DNA from: Fistulifera solaris
Taxonomy: Eukaryota > Bacillariophyta > Bacillariophyceae > Naviculales > Stauroneidaceae
Assembly (NCBI GenBank): GCA_030295235.1
Contig: AP026141.1
Coordinates: 62,001 to 126,000, forward strand
Direction of reading: 5' to 3'
Length of the DNA: 64,000 bases
Below the pieces are notes generated by a model. The model saw only the letters and a program-made list of their open reading frames with translations. It searched no databases and was not told the origin of the DNA. Position numbers and translations under genes: made by a program. Below are positions 44,268 to 54,928 of the stretch, in pieces. Position 1 is the stretch's first letter; the number at the start of each line of letters is the position of its first letter.

Positions 44268-44582
44268 ATGAAATTCACTCGATCGTTGATTTCTTACTTT
44301 CTCGGCTGTTCAGGTCCCACCTGGAACTTTCGTGTCACGTGCGATACTGCTATTGGTATCGAAACGACCGATGGGCGGTTCGATGTTTCCATTCCCTTTC
44401 ATCGTCTAGAAATGACCGCTTTGCATGAGCAGGAATACCAAGTCACGTGGCAATGCTGTGTCTGTATCCCCGACGACGACACCAACCCGCCCCAGCTCGT
44501 CGACTACTTTGGGAATGAACACTTTTTGAGCCGTTGTCAAGTGCAACCTGACGCACCAGCGTCGTCAGTATCTACCCACTGA
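44268..44582 (+). CDS. Small Cys-motif protein, 104 aa, unknown function (copy 1)
   Basis: It begins MKFTRSLISYFLGCSGPTWNF. The ATG follows ACCATC, a good eukaryotic context. It shares GCSGP near the N-terminus and a central CCVCIPDDD / CCFCPP-type motif with the next gene (44973-45362), which is the main evidence that both are real. The N-terminus is only weakly hydrophobic, so secretion is uncertain. Cys-rich clusters suggest metal or disulfide chemistry. No family recognised. Confidence 0.5.
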   Translation: MKFTRSLISYFLGCSGPTWNFRVTCDTAIGIETTDGRFDVSIPFHRLEMTALHEQEYQVTWQCCVCIPDDDTNPPQLVDYFGNEHFLSRCQVQPDAPASSVSTH

Positions 44583-44748
44583 TCGCTGAATGGACGCGAG
44601 CATCGTCTACTTTCGAAACGTTAATATATTATAATTGAATAAGTTACTTTCTACAGCACATTTATCATCGAATGACTACTGGTAAAACCTCAAAGCAACC
44701 CATTGCTTGGCATGCATTCATGTTGACGACAATTGACATTATGTAATA

Positions 44749-44756
44749 TGACGTCA
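44749..44756. promoter_or_regulatory. TGACGTCA, CRE-like palindrome
   Basis: Perfect 8-bp CRE about 217 bp upstream of the second small Cys-motif gene. Diatoms are reported to use TGACGT elements for CO2/cAMP control; the assignment here is by sequence only. Confidence 0.35.
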
Positions 44757-44972
44757 ATGTTCAATCATGGCTTCGATGCGAAGGCCACCTCGGTGCTTTT
44801 TTGAAAGGACTCCCACGGTAATAACAAAAACACAACAAACCCGCAAACTGTGATTAAAATAAAGACTCCTCCCACGCCCCACAATCTTTTGCGTTTTCTT
44901 CTTTCCTCTATTGCCTTTCTGCTCATAAAAAAAACATTCGTCATCCCTCAAACAGCAGTCTTCGTTCTCAAC

Positions 44973-45362
44973 ATGCTTTTACGTCGCTGGCTTACATCCA
45001 TGATGGGGATAGGCTGTTCTGGTCCTCCTCCGACTCGAAGAAATATTTATGTGGAATGCAATCATTCTGAAATGCATCACAGCATGGTGCATGGACTCGC
45101 ATCATCGTTTCCGGGAGAAATGGTGGTAGTCGAGCGCACTGGAGTCGATTCGCAATACGTCGGAATGTTTCATTGCTGCTTTTGTCCTCCGGGCAAACAA
45201 GACAATCATCATCGTTACGATACTGACGATGACGACTGGTTTAACATCACGACGTGGGAAAGTGAATTGACGCGCTGGGCTCAAACCATTTATGACGATG
45301 TTGAGCATTGTGCTATTGTGATTGAGCCACACGACACCATGATCACCTCGTTGTCAGCATAA
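44973..45362 (+). CDS. Small Cys-motif protein, 129 aa, unknown function (copy 2)
   Basis: MLLRRWLTSMMGIGCSGPPPT, then VECNHSEMHHSMVHG, a central MFHCCFCPPGKQ, and an acidic Trp-containing tail (DDDDWFNITTWESELTRWAQ). It is paralogous to 44268-44582 through the GCSGP..(V)xC and CCxCxP blocks with similar spacing. Same strand, 390 bp apart: a tandem duplication with diverged tails. Function not recognised. Confidence 0.5.
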   Translation: MLLRRWLTSMMGIGCSGPPPTRRNIYVECNHSEMHHSMVHGLASSFPGEMVVVERTGVDSQYVGMFHCCFCPPGKQDNHHRYDTDDDDWFNITTWESELTRWAQTIYDDVEHCAIVIEPHDTMITSLSA

Positions 45363-46091
45363 GTAAAACGCGACTCTCAACGAACATTCATTCATAAAGT
45401 AAATATCCTATCGCCTAACATAAACACGTGGTAGTCTAGCAAATTGATTAGTCGTCGTCGCCGCCGTTTTTTTTGTCATGGTTGCAAGTATTGCAAAACA
45501 TTTGCTCAGCGGTCAAGTTGTCTTCCAAATTTACTATAGATCAAAGTGTTGGTTTACGAAACAACGTTGTACTAGTGGGATTCGATGCGGTAGTCAATCT
45601 GCCTATGAATAAGTTACTATAGGCCAAAGTGAAGATTACTTTTTATCCCGACTGCATTTCATTCTTGAGTCATGAGTCATAAGCTAAGATTTTCCGAGCA
45701 AGAATTTCGTTAATCCAGTCCGGCCTAACTGCTTAATAAAACTACAGCTGTTTCTAATAAGTGTGAAGAGGTTGTGACTAGAAGTGACTTCCGTGCAAAT
45801 ATTCAACTTGAGTTTGCATTGCTTTCTGTGGTAGTTTCAAACCTGCCTATCATGCGCTAATCTTACTTTATTTTAGGGTCTAGGTTAAAAATTAGGTCTG
45901 CCATGCGTACGTCTTTTCTTTCTTTTTTCAAACACGAACGTTTCCAGCCACGCGCGTCGCTTTTTTCCTCCTTTATTTTCACCGCAGTCGATCGCAAAGA
46001 AGAAGACGATACCTTAACGTTGCGATTGTTGAGCATTCCTCCCGGGTAAAACGTTCTCCCTGTATCTAATTCATTATTCCGTATCGCCATC
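45363..46091. other. Intergenic region with a degenerate dispersed-repeat piece
   Basis: 45541-45700 carries AAAGTGTTGGTTTACG and CTTGAGTCATGAGTCAT, reversed and diverged matches to the 226-bp repeat at 37.6-38.2 kb. No gene supported. Confidence 0.5.
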
Positions 46092-48099
46092 ATGGGAAAA
46101 GGGAAGGCGAAAATCATGAAAATGGTCAACAAAAAGGCCAAAAAGAGCAAAAGCGAACTGTCCTCGCGACAACGGTGGAGCGGCGGCAATGAACCGATCC
46201 GTAACAGCCACTTACGAGGTTTTGATTTTGGTTTTAATTCTGTCGAAGAGTCAGCAAAAAGAAGAACAAGAAGAAAAAGAAGGACAAGTCAAACGAGACA
46301 AAGAGCGGACAGCATTCCAATAAAGGTCAGAATAAACAAAGTGATGCCAGCAATTCAACTGCTTCCGCAAGTCTCGAACGCAACAACAGTTTAAATCGAT
46401 CATCTCCTTGGCTAGAAACGCAACCTACGACAGAAGCAAGAGGAATAGTAGAGCAGCGCCCGCACAAGCGTCCCCGATCTATTGCTAATTTACCGACTGT
46501 GAATATTCCGACAGACTTACTGGATGAAGAATTGCTGGCTTTTGCAGCCTACGTGCAACTGACTCCGGAAGAGCAAGCAGCACGAGAAGCCTTAGTACAG
46601 TCCTTGCAGGAAGTTGCAGCGAAACAACAACAGGAAGTTCGTGTCTTTGGATCCTTTGCAACGCCTCAAGTGTGTGTCTTTTCTTCCGACATAGACATTG
46701 CTTTGTGGGGCGCCATTTCGGATCCACCAGCACCAGCACCGAAAATTAAAGCAGCTCCCACATCGGAACAATTGGAACAAGAACGCAAACGACAGCGAAT
46801 AGAGTCGTGGAGGGCGGCTTTGGCGCAAGTGGATGCGGAAAATGAAACGGCACCGGATGGTGTGCGGCACGCTTCGGTGGGAAGTTTACAGGAAGCGCTT
46901 TCTACCACCAAATCAACGGAAGACGATGCGTCTCCTACCTTTGTAATCGATCGGGTTGGGTTTGTTGCGGATTCGTCCGATATAGTCCTTGAAGATAGCA
47001 CCACCGCTCAACCGCAAATATCCCCTTCCCACGAGTCTTTTGACGAAAGTGACGATGACGACTCAGCGGATAAGATGGAATCCTATCATCGCTCTCAGTC
47101 AAGGCCATCCGAAGTTCAACCGAGCTATTCTCGATATGTCAGTCTTTCGTCGGAAAGTTCGGATGACGACAGTGTTTTGGACGACGACGACGATACGAAT
47201 GTCAATAACATGCAAGTGTCTTTTTTCAATAATCCGCTGCAAGCACGAGCGGGTCCAACGGGACGGATACGTAATAAGGTTTTAGATGCTTTGGGTTCTT
47301 TCCGACAAGACATACGCTCCATGAACTCGAAATGGATTCGGAAGGTCACGTTCATAACGAAAGCTCGGGTACCTATCTTGAAGATGGATACGACACTAGG
47401 TGTGGAAGTCGATGTGGCGATCGGGGGCATAATGGGACAGATACGAGTCAATTTGCGGCGAAACAAAGTGAACTTTACAAAAGGTATGCGGATTTGTGAT
47501 GTGCATTATGTTTTGTGTGTGTCAGGGTTTTGTCAGTCTTCTTACGACCCCTCTAGTTTCGCCACCGTAGTTTTGTTTTTAAAGGCATTGTTGCACCAGC
47601 ACCGTCTTGACGTTCCATATACGGGGGTTTGGGGAGCTACAAGTTGTACGTTTTAGTAGCGTATCACATTCAACAACACTTGTTAGCCGGTGGGCAAGAT
47701 GAGCCTGGAGAAGTGCTGATGAGCTTCTTTTTTCGTTTTGGAGATATTCATGGCTTTAGCCACGTCTCACAGAGATGCCGAACAAGGTTGAGGCAGCATG
47801 AACCTCTCTATTACCAAGATGACACCATCGCTGACCTTTCCAACGTATTTAATCTGGAATTGTGCAGGGGATTATTTCGCCGCTCTTGGGATTTGCTTTT
47901 GAAAACTTTGACAACAACAAAGAAATCTAAGGGGACGAGATCGCCTGTCTTGCGACACCTGATTGACGGCCACCAAATTCGTGCTCAGCGAAATCTTTGT
48001 CAGCTTCAGACTGCACAAGTCGCTAAAAAACTACTGCCAGCAAAACGGAAGATTGTAGACGAAGCTAGCGTACCCGCGATAAAGCGACTTCGTTTTTAA
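46092..48099 (+). CDS. TRF4/PAPD5-type non-canonical poly(A) polymerase (frame broken twice)
   Basis: ATG at 46092 gives MGKGKAKIMKMVNKKAKKSK, a basic Lys-rich nuclear-type N-terminus. The frame moves at AAAAA (46256-46260) into K/E-rich sequence, then NIPTDLLDEELLAFAAYVQL. The nucleotidyltransferase core has VRVFGSFATPQ...SSDIDIALWG (two metal Asp) and VEVDVAIGG (third Asp), with an acidic insert of about 170 residues between them. SFATVVLFLKALLHQHRLDVPYTG is the PAP core; the frame moves at GGGGG (47623-47627) and resumes as GLGSYKLYVLVAYHIQQ, then LMSFFFRFGD. It would add short A tails to nuclear RNAs for exosome surveillance (TRAMP). A 45-nt GT-AG stretch inside 47485-47530 may be an in-frame intron. 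Confidence 0.78.
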
Positions 48100-48459
48100 T
48101 GAATCGCTTTGTAAACAGGAGGTGAGTTGCGCTAAAATCGAAGAAACCACAGCATGATCTGCTAATTACTGATGAAGAAAACAATAGGACTAAGATCATC
48201 ACTTTGATATCGATAAGATTAAAAAGCCGAGCGAAATGCTCGTGACCAGTGAGATTTTAAGACGCAAAGACCAGGGCGACGGTTTTGACGTGTGACTACT
48301 AGGTATGAAGCAGTTAATTTCAGACACTCTGTCAACGCATCTTGCATCACTCTCTGTCAACGTATCTTGAATCATAACAAGCCATTGTCTGCAGTTAAAA
48401 TATGTATTGTATATCGAATATGTAACGACTGTCGAGGCAAAAGTTTGCTTCGCTTTGTG
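48100..48459. other. Short intergenic region
   Basis: Between convergent genes; a direct repeat of CTCTGTCAACG(C/T)ATCTTG is near 48328-48367. Nothing else seen. Confidence 0.35.
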
Positions 48460-49382
48460 TCAGATTTCTTTTGACCATGAACACTGTGAACTTGTCGCAA
48501 CCGGCCACCTTCCACCGAAGCAGCTTGAGACTTCTTCGACGGTGCCGTCGCGATATGTGAGAGAAAACGAAGTAGCACCCGATTGTCCGTCCAAATCGGC
48601 ACCCCAAGTAGCTCCTGAGACACGGCTTAGGTTAATCCTCTTTCCACCGAGAGTCATCGAGACGGCTTTGACACTTGTGTGCCCTCCGGCAACTAACACT
48701 TTGGTATAAAACGCATTGTCACCAGTTAACACGACGACTGTCGGCGGTGTAAAAATGCAATCGACTCGCTTGAAGTAAACCGGAAAGATACCACCTACTG
48801 AGTTCCCTGTGATCTCTTCAAAGACTTCCGGCTGGCAGTCAAATCCCCTTATGTCACCATGGTTGATGACTTGAACAGTAGCTTTACCAGCACGGCCATG
48901 ATTGGTGGCTTTCTCTCCAGTGTATGTGACCTCGTAGCAAGTGCCGCATTCTAGGCCGTCTTGAAACATCTCAATTGGCACAGCGCATACTCTTGTACCG
49001 TTGAATGTATACGGCTCCAACCAGCTACTTCCCTGAGCAATGGAAGCCGGCTGCGTCAGTTGACAAGAGCCTGGTGGTATAGGGTGCGTGGGAGTTTGCC
49101 ATCGAGTCATTATTGCTTTGACTGTAATTCGTCATCAAATGAAACGATAGTAAGCACTAGATAACAGAGTAGATAAAATGTATTTTGCTCGAAATACTTA
49201 CTGGTTCCGGGAGGAATGCTTATTTGTTCGTTCTCATCAGGGATACCATTCTCAAAGTCCACTTCGTTGCGAGGGCTGGCAAATTCACAGACGTCTTTCA
49301 GCCATCGCTCTGCATGACTGTGAGGTAAGCATCCAAAGGCCAAAAGCGCAAAAACTGCTAATTCAAACTGATTCTTCATCAT
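48460..49382 (-). CDS. Secreted expansin-like protein 1, 280 aa
   Basis: Exons 49382-49202 and 49121-48460 with an 80-nt intron. The signal peptide (FELAVFALLAFGCLPHSHA) is followed by ERWL and an acidic linker, then a double-psi beta-barrel domain (GSCQLTQP, CAVP.EMF..GLECGTCYEVTYTG, KATVQVIN, RVDC). A CBM63-like C-terminal domain follows (VVVLTGDNAFYTKVLVAGGHTSVKAVSMTLGG, ATSFSLTYRDGTVEEV). That is the two-domain layout of expansins, which loosen polysaccharide walls without hydrolysis. The catalytic-type Asp of the HFD motif is not clear, so activity is uncertain. Tandem with 50064-50982 and 51606-52524, all on the minus strand and all with a phase-1 intron at the same place. Confidence 0.75.
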
Positions 49383-49388
49383 CGTCAA

Positions 49389-50063
49389 CGTTGTAGCTCA
49401 AAATCTGTCGATTGATTGGAAAAGTTTTCCTCTCTCATCTCTCATTTTTTATTTGTGTGCATCCGTGAGACACGCCGATAAAAGATGTTCACGGACAACC
49501 GTTTGCTGAATCTTTACAGCAAGCAGGGGCCAATATAATCGGTGATAAGCCTAAACGAACGTCAAATTTATTAGTACTGAGCTTCATGTTTCATTCTTGA
49601 GCCTCGGAAACCAAAATACGATGGCTTAAGTTCAAAATGGTAGTCTACTTTTTAGCCAGCAGTGGAGTAGCACGTAAAGAATGACCGGATCGGAAACGTC
49701 GCAATGGACAATCAACACTTACACTTACAAATTGAAAATCGGAACGTGAGATTTATAATGACTACGATAGTACATGTTCGCCTTCTTTCTTCACGCATCT
49801 TCAAAAAATCCCTCATTTATCTCCAATCAATCGGTCGACTGCATTGATAATTACAAGCAAGTATCCTTTGTTAAGCTCATCAAAACTACACATAACTACA
49901 TCATGACAAACTCCTTGAAGGAAGCCAGAGCATCAGACTGTTGGAACGGCTGATAGACTAATCGTTGAAAGAACTATTTGTGATGTGGTGTACTTTATAG
50001 ATTACGGAATGGAGGAAAGGGCATCGATTGGCCAGCTTCCTTTATGGATTTATCATGACTTGT
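49389..50063. promoter_or_regulatory. Spacer between expansin-like genes 1 and 2
   Basis: About 670 bp with the promoter of gene 1 and the 3' end of gene 2. No gene supported. Confidence 0.35.
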
Positions 50064-50982
50064 TCATGAGCATTGTGAACTTGTCGCGACAGGCCACTTC
50101 CCATCGAAACACCCCGTAACGGTTTCGACTGTGCCGTCGCGATATGTGAGAGAAAATGAAGTAGCACCCGATTTTCCCTCAAGCTTGGTACCCCAGGTGG
50201 CACCCGACACACGAGTTAGGTTAAATCTCTTTCCTCCTAGGGTCATAGAAACGGCCTTCACTCCCATGTGTCCTCCAGCCACCAGAACCTTGGTGTAGAA
50301 AACATTGTTACCGGTTAACACAACTACAGTCGGTGGTGTAAAAATGCAATCAACACGCTTGAAATAAATGGGGAAGATGCCACCAACTGAGTTCCCCGTG
50401 ATCTCTTGGAATACTTCAGGTTGGCAGTCGAAACCTCGAATATCTCCGTGATTGATAACTTGCACGATTGCCTTGCCAGCACGGCCTGGATTCGTCGCTT
50501 TCTCACCAGTGTATGTGACCTCGTAGCAGGTGCTACATTCTAGGCCAGCCTGGAACATTGCGGTCGGCACAGCACAGACTCTTGTACCGTTTAACGCGTA
50601 TGGTTCTAACCAAGTTCTTCCTTCGGCAATGGAAGGGTCTTGGGTGAGCTGACAAGAACCAGGTGGTATGGCATAGCCCGGCGTCTGCCATCTTGTCATC
50701 ACTCCCTTGGCTGCCAAAAGAGATAAGGTAATGCACCAGTGGCGTTAGCTAATGTCGAATGGAATAACACAAATCGATACAACAAGATGCCGACTTACTT
50801 GCTCCAACAGGGATGCCTATTTGTCCTTCAGGGACGTTGTTGGCCGGATCATCTATTTCGTCGGGAGGACCGCCTGTTACGCCACAAGAAACTTGTAGCC
50901 ATCGCTCTGCATGACTTTGGGGCAAGCTCCCGACCACCAATAAGGTGAAAATAACGCTGAAGAGGTGCTTTGATTTCATCAT
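50064..50982 (-). CDS. Secreted expansin-like protein 2, 276 aa
   Basis: Exons 50982-50799 and 50710-50064, with an 88-nt intron in phase 1. Signal peptide HLFSVIFTLLVVGSLPQSHA, then ERWLQVSCGV. The mature protein is very close to copy 1 (GLECSTCYEVTYTGEKATNPGR, VINHGDIRGFDCQPEVFQEI, VDCIFTPPTVVVLTGNN). DPBB and CBM63-like domains and conserved Cys are in the same positions. High similarity in exon 2 and less in the linker suggests a recent duplication. Probably extracellular; substrate unknown. Confidence 0.75.
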
Positions 50983-51605
50983 GATCAATTTTTGTGAGAA
51001 ATAAAAGCAGACGATCGGCTTTGCAAACGTTGCGTCTTGTGTTTTGTGGTTTTGTGAGACCATTATAATGTGTCGAAAAAATGGGGTAATGTGGGGCTAT
51101 AGTACAAATGACGGTTATAAGAATTTCTATGATGACTTCCTTTCAAGTTTTCAAAGAGCGCATGCGTCTCGCACTTCTCCAGTCAACGGTAAGAATTAGG
51201 AGCAACGGTCGGAATGAATCTTGGTTCTGTGTTGAATGGATACTTGGTCGTGGTGGTAATCTTACGCCTCAAACTTGCCTCAACTTTATCCTTTTGTGCC
51301 CTTTCCATAACAGATGGAAGTCGGAGTGCTGAATGAGGCATTTTGCCGTCAACGAAGCACAAAACACGGATCAGACATCAGACCGATCCACATCATCAAA
51401 CGGAGTCGCTCTGAAACTTCATCTTTCCATCAAGCACCACGTCAATCAAACCTAAGTGTGGAACAGGTAAACTAAATCTCAAAAATGACGTTATCTAATC
51501 GGTGTCAATGGTTAGTTTGCAGATACAAGCTTTAAGAGCACATTTCAAGCTGCTACAAGCGTTGTTAGTTGCTAAATTCTACTCCGATCTATGTTTCGTG
51601 TTTAG
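50983..51605. promoter_or_regulatory. Spacer between expansin-like genes 2 and 3
   Basis: About 620 bp; no coding feature supported. Confidence 0.35.
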
Positions 51606-52524
51606 CTAATTTGTGCACTGAGAGCTGGTTGCGACGGGCCAGCTACCTCCAAAGCAGCCTAGCAATTCTGCGCTAGTGTCGTCTCGATAAGTGATTGAGA
51701 ACGTAGTCGCTCCCTTTCTTCCTGTCAAGGATGTCGCCCAAGTTGCTCCTCCACTTCTTTGAAGATTGTATCGTTGTCCGTCGACTGTCATTGAAATCGC
51801 CTTGACACCTGTGTGTCCGCCTACCACCAACACCTTGGAATACCACGCATTATTTCCGTCTAGAACGACGACTGTAGGGCCCGTCTCGACGCAATCCACT
51901 TGTTTGTAGTAAACTGGAAATACGCCGGTCGTAGCTCCCGTAATTTCTTTGAATACATCAACAAAGCAATCGAATTCCTTCGCCGAGCCGCTATCTACAA
52001 CTTGAATAACCGCACTTCCCGGACGACCCGGATCCGTAGCCGGCTCTCCAGTGTAAGTGATTTTATAACAGGTACCACAACTCATGCCACTGGCTCTTAA
52101 TTTGTCGTCAACGGCGCAATATCGTTTATTTGTTGTCACGTACGGTTTAAGCCAAGCATTTCCTTTCGCCACAGACGTAGGATGGGCCATTTCACAGGAG
52201 CTCCCTTGTACATCGGTTGGATTTGTCGTCCACATTGTCATCAATCCTTTGGTTCCAAGGTCGCCATCATCGTGGGCTATACGAAAAGGTATCATGCGTA
52301 AGAAACGGAATTGTGCAGGATAAGTTAGCGTTGCTTGAAGTTTACTTACTGTTGTCAGGAATGTCGTTGTCGCTGTCGTTGTCATTTTCATTGTCGTCCT
52401 GACTTCCATTGTTACTACCCAGACTTTGGCCGCATCCGACAAGCCACCGTTGCCCATGAGCAGATGGCACGCTCAGCGCCATCAGGGCGAGCGAGAAAGA
52501 ATTCAATAGGCAACGCTTGTGCAT
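51606..52524 (-). CDS. Secreted expansin-like protein 3, 281 aa
   Basis: Exons 52524-52350 and 52276-51606, with a 73-nt intron in the same phase-1 place as its two neighbours. Signal peptide RCLLNSFSLALMALSVPSAHG, then QRWLVGCG and an Asn/Asp-rich linker. DPBB block GMSCGTCYKITYTGEPATDPGR; CBM63-like block VVVLDGNNAWYSKVLVVGGHTG, ITYRDDTSAELLGC. It is the most diverged of the three. All three end ...WPVATSSQC, probably a final disulfide. Probably secreted to the frustule or wall matrix. Confidence 0.75.
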
Positions 52525-53047
52525 TATTGTTTCGAATTAACAAAATCGAAGAATCGTTTTAATTTGTGTTTTGAGTTGTGGCTTGTTGTGATGTTGTGAT
52601 GGTGTGTGCTAGATGAGATGAGATTTATGGCATGGTTCTCCGAAAAATGTTATGGTTAGTTTGGCAAGAACGAAAACATGAGGTTCCGTTTATGGCAGAT
52701 GCCTGTTTCTGTGTCCAGAAACGTAAAGGGAAATCTTCCACTTTGGAACAAAATGTAGGAATAGAGCCTTTTCGTTGTCTTGACCCTTTCTTGGGTTCAG
52801 CCTGATGTCTTGGATTACACTATTGCCCTGGCTTGGTTAGAAGTTTTGCGACCGTCGGAGAGACACGAGACATATCGGAGAAGGTTATCCACTAACCTTA
52901 AGTGACATAGAAAGATACATTCATGCTCCGTGCTAGTGCTAAGGCCTAAGGCTAAGGCTAAGGCTAGCGCAATTCGAATGCTGCAACTTAATTCTACCTA
53001 ATTCATTTTCAGCTATACGCAATGACAAGTTGCTTGAGCAACAAGTG
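52525..53047. other. Intergenic region with short CTAAGG repeat
   Basis: A (GCTAAG)n-like stretch of about 27 bp lies at 52939-52965. No gene supported. Confidence 0.4.
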
Positions 53048-53287
53048 CTACGTTATGCGCCGCGTTGCTTCCGGCGATATTTTCGTAGCCCGGAGATACC
53101 CCAAAAGGAATCCAAAAAAGAAGACTAAAGATATCACCTTTCGCAAGTAGCTGTTGCGCAATACGACCGAAAGGGCAACCTGATTGACTTGCAAAGGAAG
53201 GACTGCTCCCGCTTTCGCTACAGTTGCTTCTCGAGCTGGCTTCTCAACCGATACTTTGGGTACTTCCGGTCGAGATGTGCTACCCAA
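53048..53287 (-). CDS. Possible small membrane protein or terminal exon
   Basis: The open frame encodes a Glu/Val/Pro-rich segment and one hydrophobic helix (KVISLVFFFGFLLGYL) with a short basic tail: a tail-anchor layout. It may be the last exon of a gene whose earlier exons lie in 53440-53870, where short open stretches exist, but I could not fix splice sites. Function unknown. Confidence 0.3.
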   Translation of the reverse strand: MGSTSRPEVPKVSVEKPAREATVAKAGAVLPLQVNQVALSVVLRNSYLRKVISLVFFFGFLLGYLRATKISPEATRRIT

Positions 53288-53795
53288 AGTAATATGAACG
53301 CGTGGTGAAGAGTGATTGCGATGTCAGCGTCTTGATCGTGTGATTGTAGTGTTGAAGGGTTTTGGGACCAATCAACAGAAGTGAATTGTGGTGGCAGTAA
53401 ATATGCTGCGGTGTGTACTTGCTTTCATCGACATTCTTTGGCTCAAATTCGATGATTCGGCCTTCGCCCCAGTGCGACAACAGCCACATAGTTCATTCGA
53501 CGTGTTACCTTGTCTGACGGCAAGTAACATTGATTGTATACATCCATCAACTCTAACGCAGCATTTTTGTTAGTGGATGTAGGGCGACGAGTGGTCTTTC
53601 CGTGGAGAACCAAGGTTCGCTGTGCCCTCCGTCGATGAACTCGCATTTGTGACTACCGATTTCTCTTCCTGACTATCCATTGGCTTTACGAGCACTACTC
53701 GACCCCAGTCCATACTTTGATTTATAAGCTGTTCCACGTGATTCTGGACCGGTCGGAAGATCGAAGTCAAGGTCGATGCTTTATCACTCGTCCAT

Positions 53796-54901
53796 TCATA
53801 ATGGAGTCTGTGCTTTGTCCCGACAACCTTGAAAATTACCGAGCAAAGCATCCGCTTTTTCCGCTTCAAAGACTTCAGGGAGAAGCATGGAGTCCCCGGC
53901 CCCTATTCCGGACAGCCGAACGCATCCGTCGAATATTAGTCGCTCGGGCTTTGTATCCGTCGGCCGTGTCTTGCGTTGTTGTTCCTCTTCCTTTTTCTCG
54001 TCATCCTTCATAGGACTACCTTGGCTCTGTAGACTATAAGGATGCCCCTGTATTGATGCCGATGGCGCCAGCACTCCCTGACAAAACGGCGCCAGCGAAA
54101 AATAAATCGCCGGTTGTTGTGCCGCATCTGCTTGTGCCGTCGCATCCGTCAAGGTCGTGACGTATCCCAAATGATTCGCCGAACGCACCGTGGCCGCGCG
54201 ACACTTTGTGGCGTCGATACTCCCGCCACCATGACGTGTGTGACGTGATGTTGCTGGAGTTGCGCATGCAAGGTCGTTTCGAGAAAGGCCGAATACCATT
54301 GCTTAGTCATAGTAAAGACTCGGGAATGTCGCGACAATAATTCAATCATAGCCGCCGCTTCGGGATGCCACTCACTGCCTATCGTTCCCATACTACAACA
54401 GGCTCCTTTACTAAAATAGAGGGATCGGATGAAATAAACGACACCACCCAGTTGCAGGGTTTGTTGTGTCAGTTCTCGTATACGCGTCAATAGCGACGTG
54501 CGTTGCCGGGTCATGTCGGAAGGTCCCAGTAAGCCCGATGTTTCATCCAGTAAATCATTTTGTAAATCGACTATCAGTAACGCCAGTCTCTCATTTGGCT
54601 GGTTTTGAGTTTGCAAAGCTGATTGTCGTTCTTTCGCGCGAGCGGCGGGAGAAAGGAGACGTGGTTTCGTCAATGTTTCCTCTTCCTCGAGACACCCCGA
54701 ACTCCAGTCCGAAAGAGGTACATGATGTAAATTTCGACAAGGAGAACTCGGATGTATACAATCAAATGTACTATCATCATTCTCGTCGACGTGCGGAAGT
54801 TCATTCGAAAAGGAATAGCGCTGCTGGTATCTTTCGAACAAGAGTTTTCGTGAGGCGGCCGCCTTTTGTTTGGCTTCGGCCTTCTTCGGTGATGAAGACA
54901 T
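53796..54901 (-). CDS. Isochorismatase-like cysteine hydrolase with long N- and C-terminal extensions (frame broken once)
   Basis: ATG at 54901 gives MSSSPKKAEAKQKAAASRKL. After an N-terminal extension of about 100 residues, the cysteine-hydrolase domain begins at ALLIVDLQNDLL (catalytic Asp). It continues through GGVVYFIRSLYFS and FTMTKQWYSAF (Lys) to VTHVMVAG. At 54222-54224 (three C on the plus strand; four expected) the frame shifts and the domain resumes as SIDATKCRAATVRSANHLGYVTTL, with the nucleophile Cys, so the D-K-C triad is complete. A further 80 residues include a Lys/Glu-rich linker and SGIGAGDSMLLPEVFEAEKADAL, which looks like the start of a second domain; a splice near 53840 could extend it. 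Substrate unknown. Confidence 0.68.
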
Positions 54902-54928
54902 GTTAAATGAAGAATTTACGTCTTGCAA

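Noticed and set aside
2569-47627. Programmed ribosomal frameshifting as a general explanation of the frame breaks
   Set aside because: Sites have different bases and no shared slippery heptamer or nearby stop; nearly all are one base short, which fits run-length errors better.
52939-52965. Telomere-like CTAAGG units
   Set aside because: Only four to five imperfect hexamers, internal to the contig, and not a known diatom telomere unit (TTAGGG).
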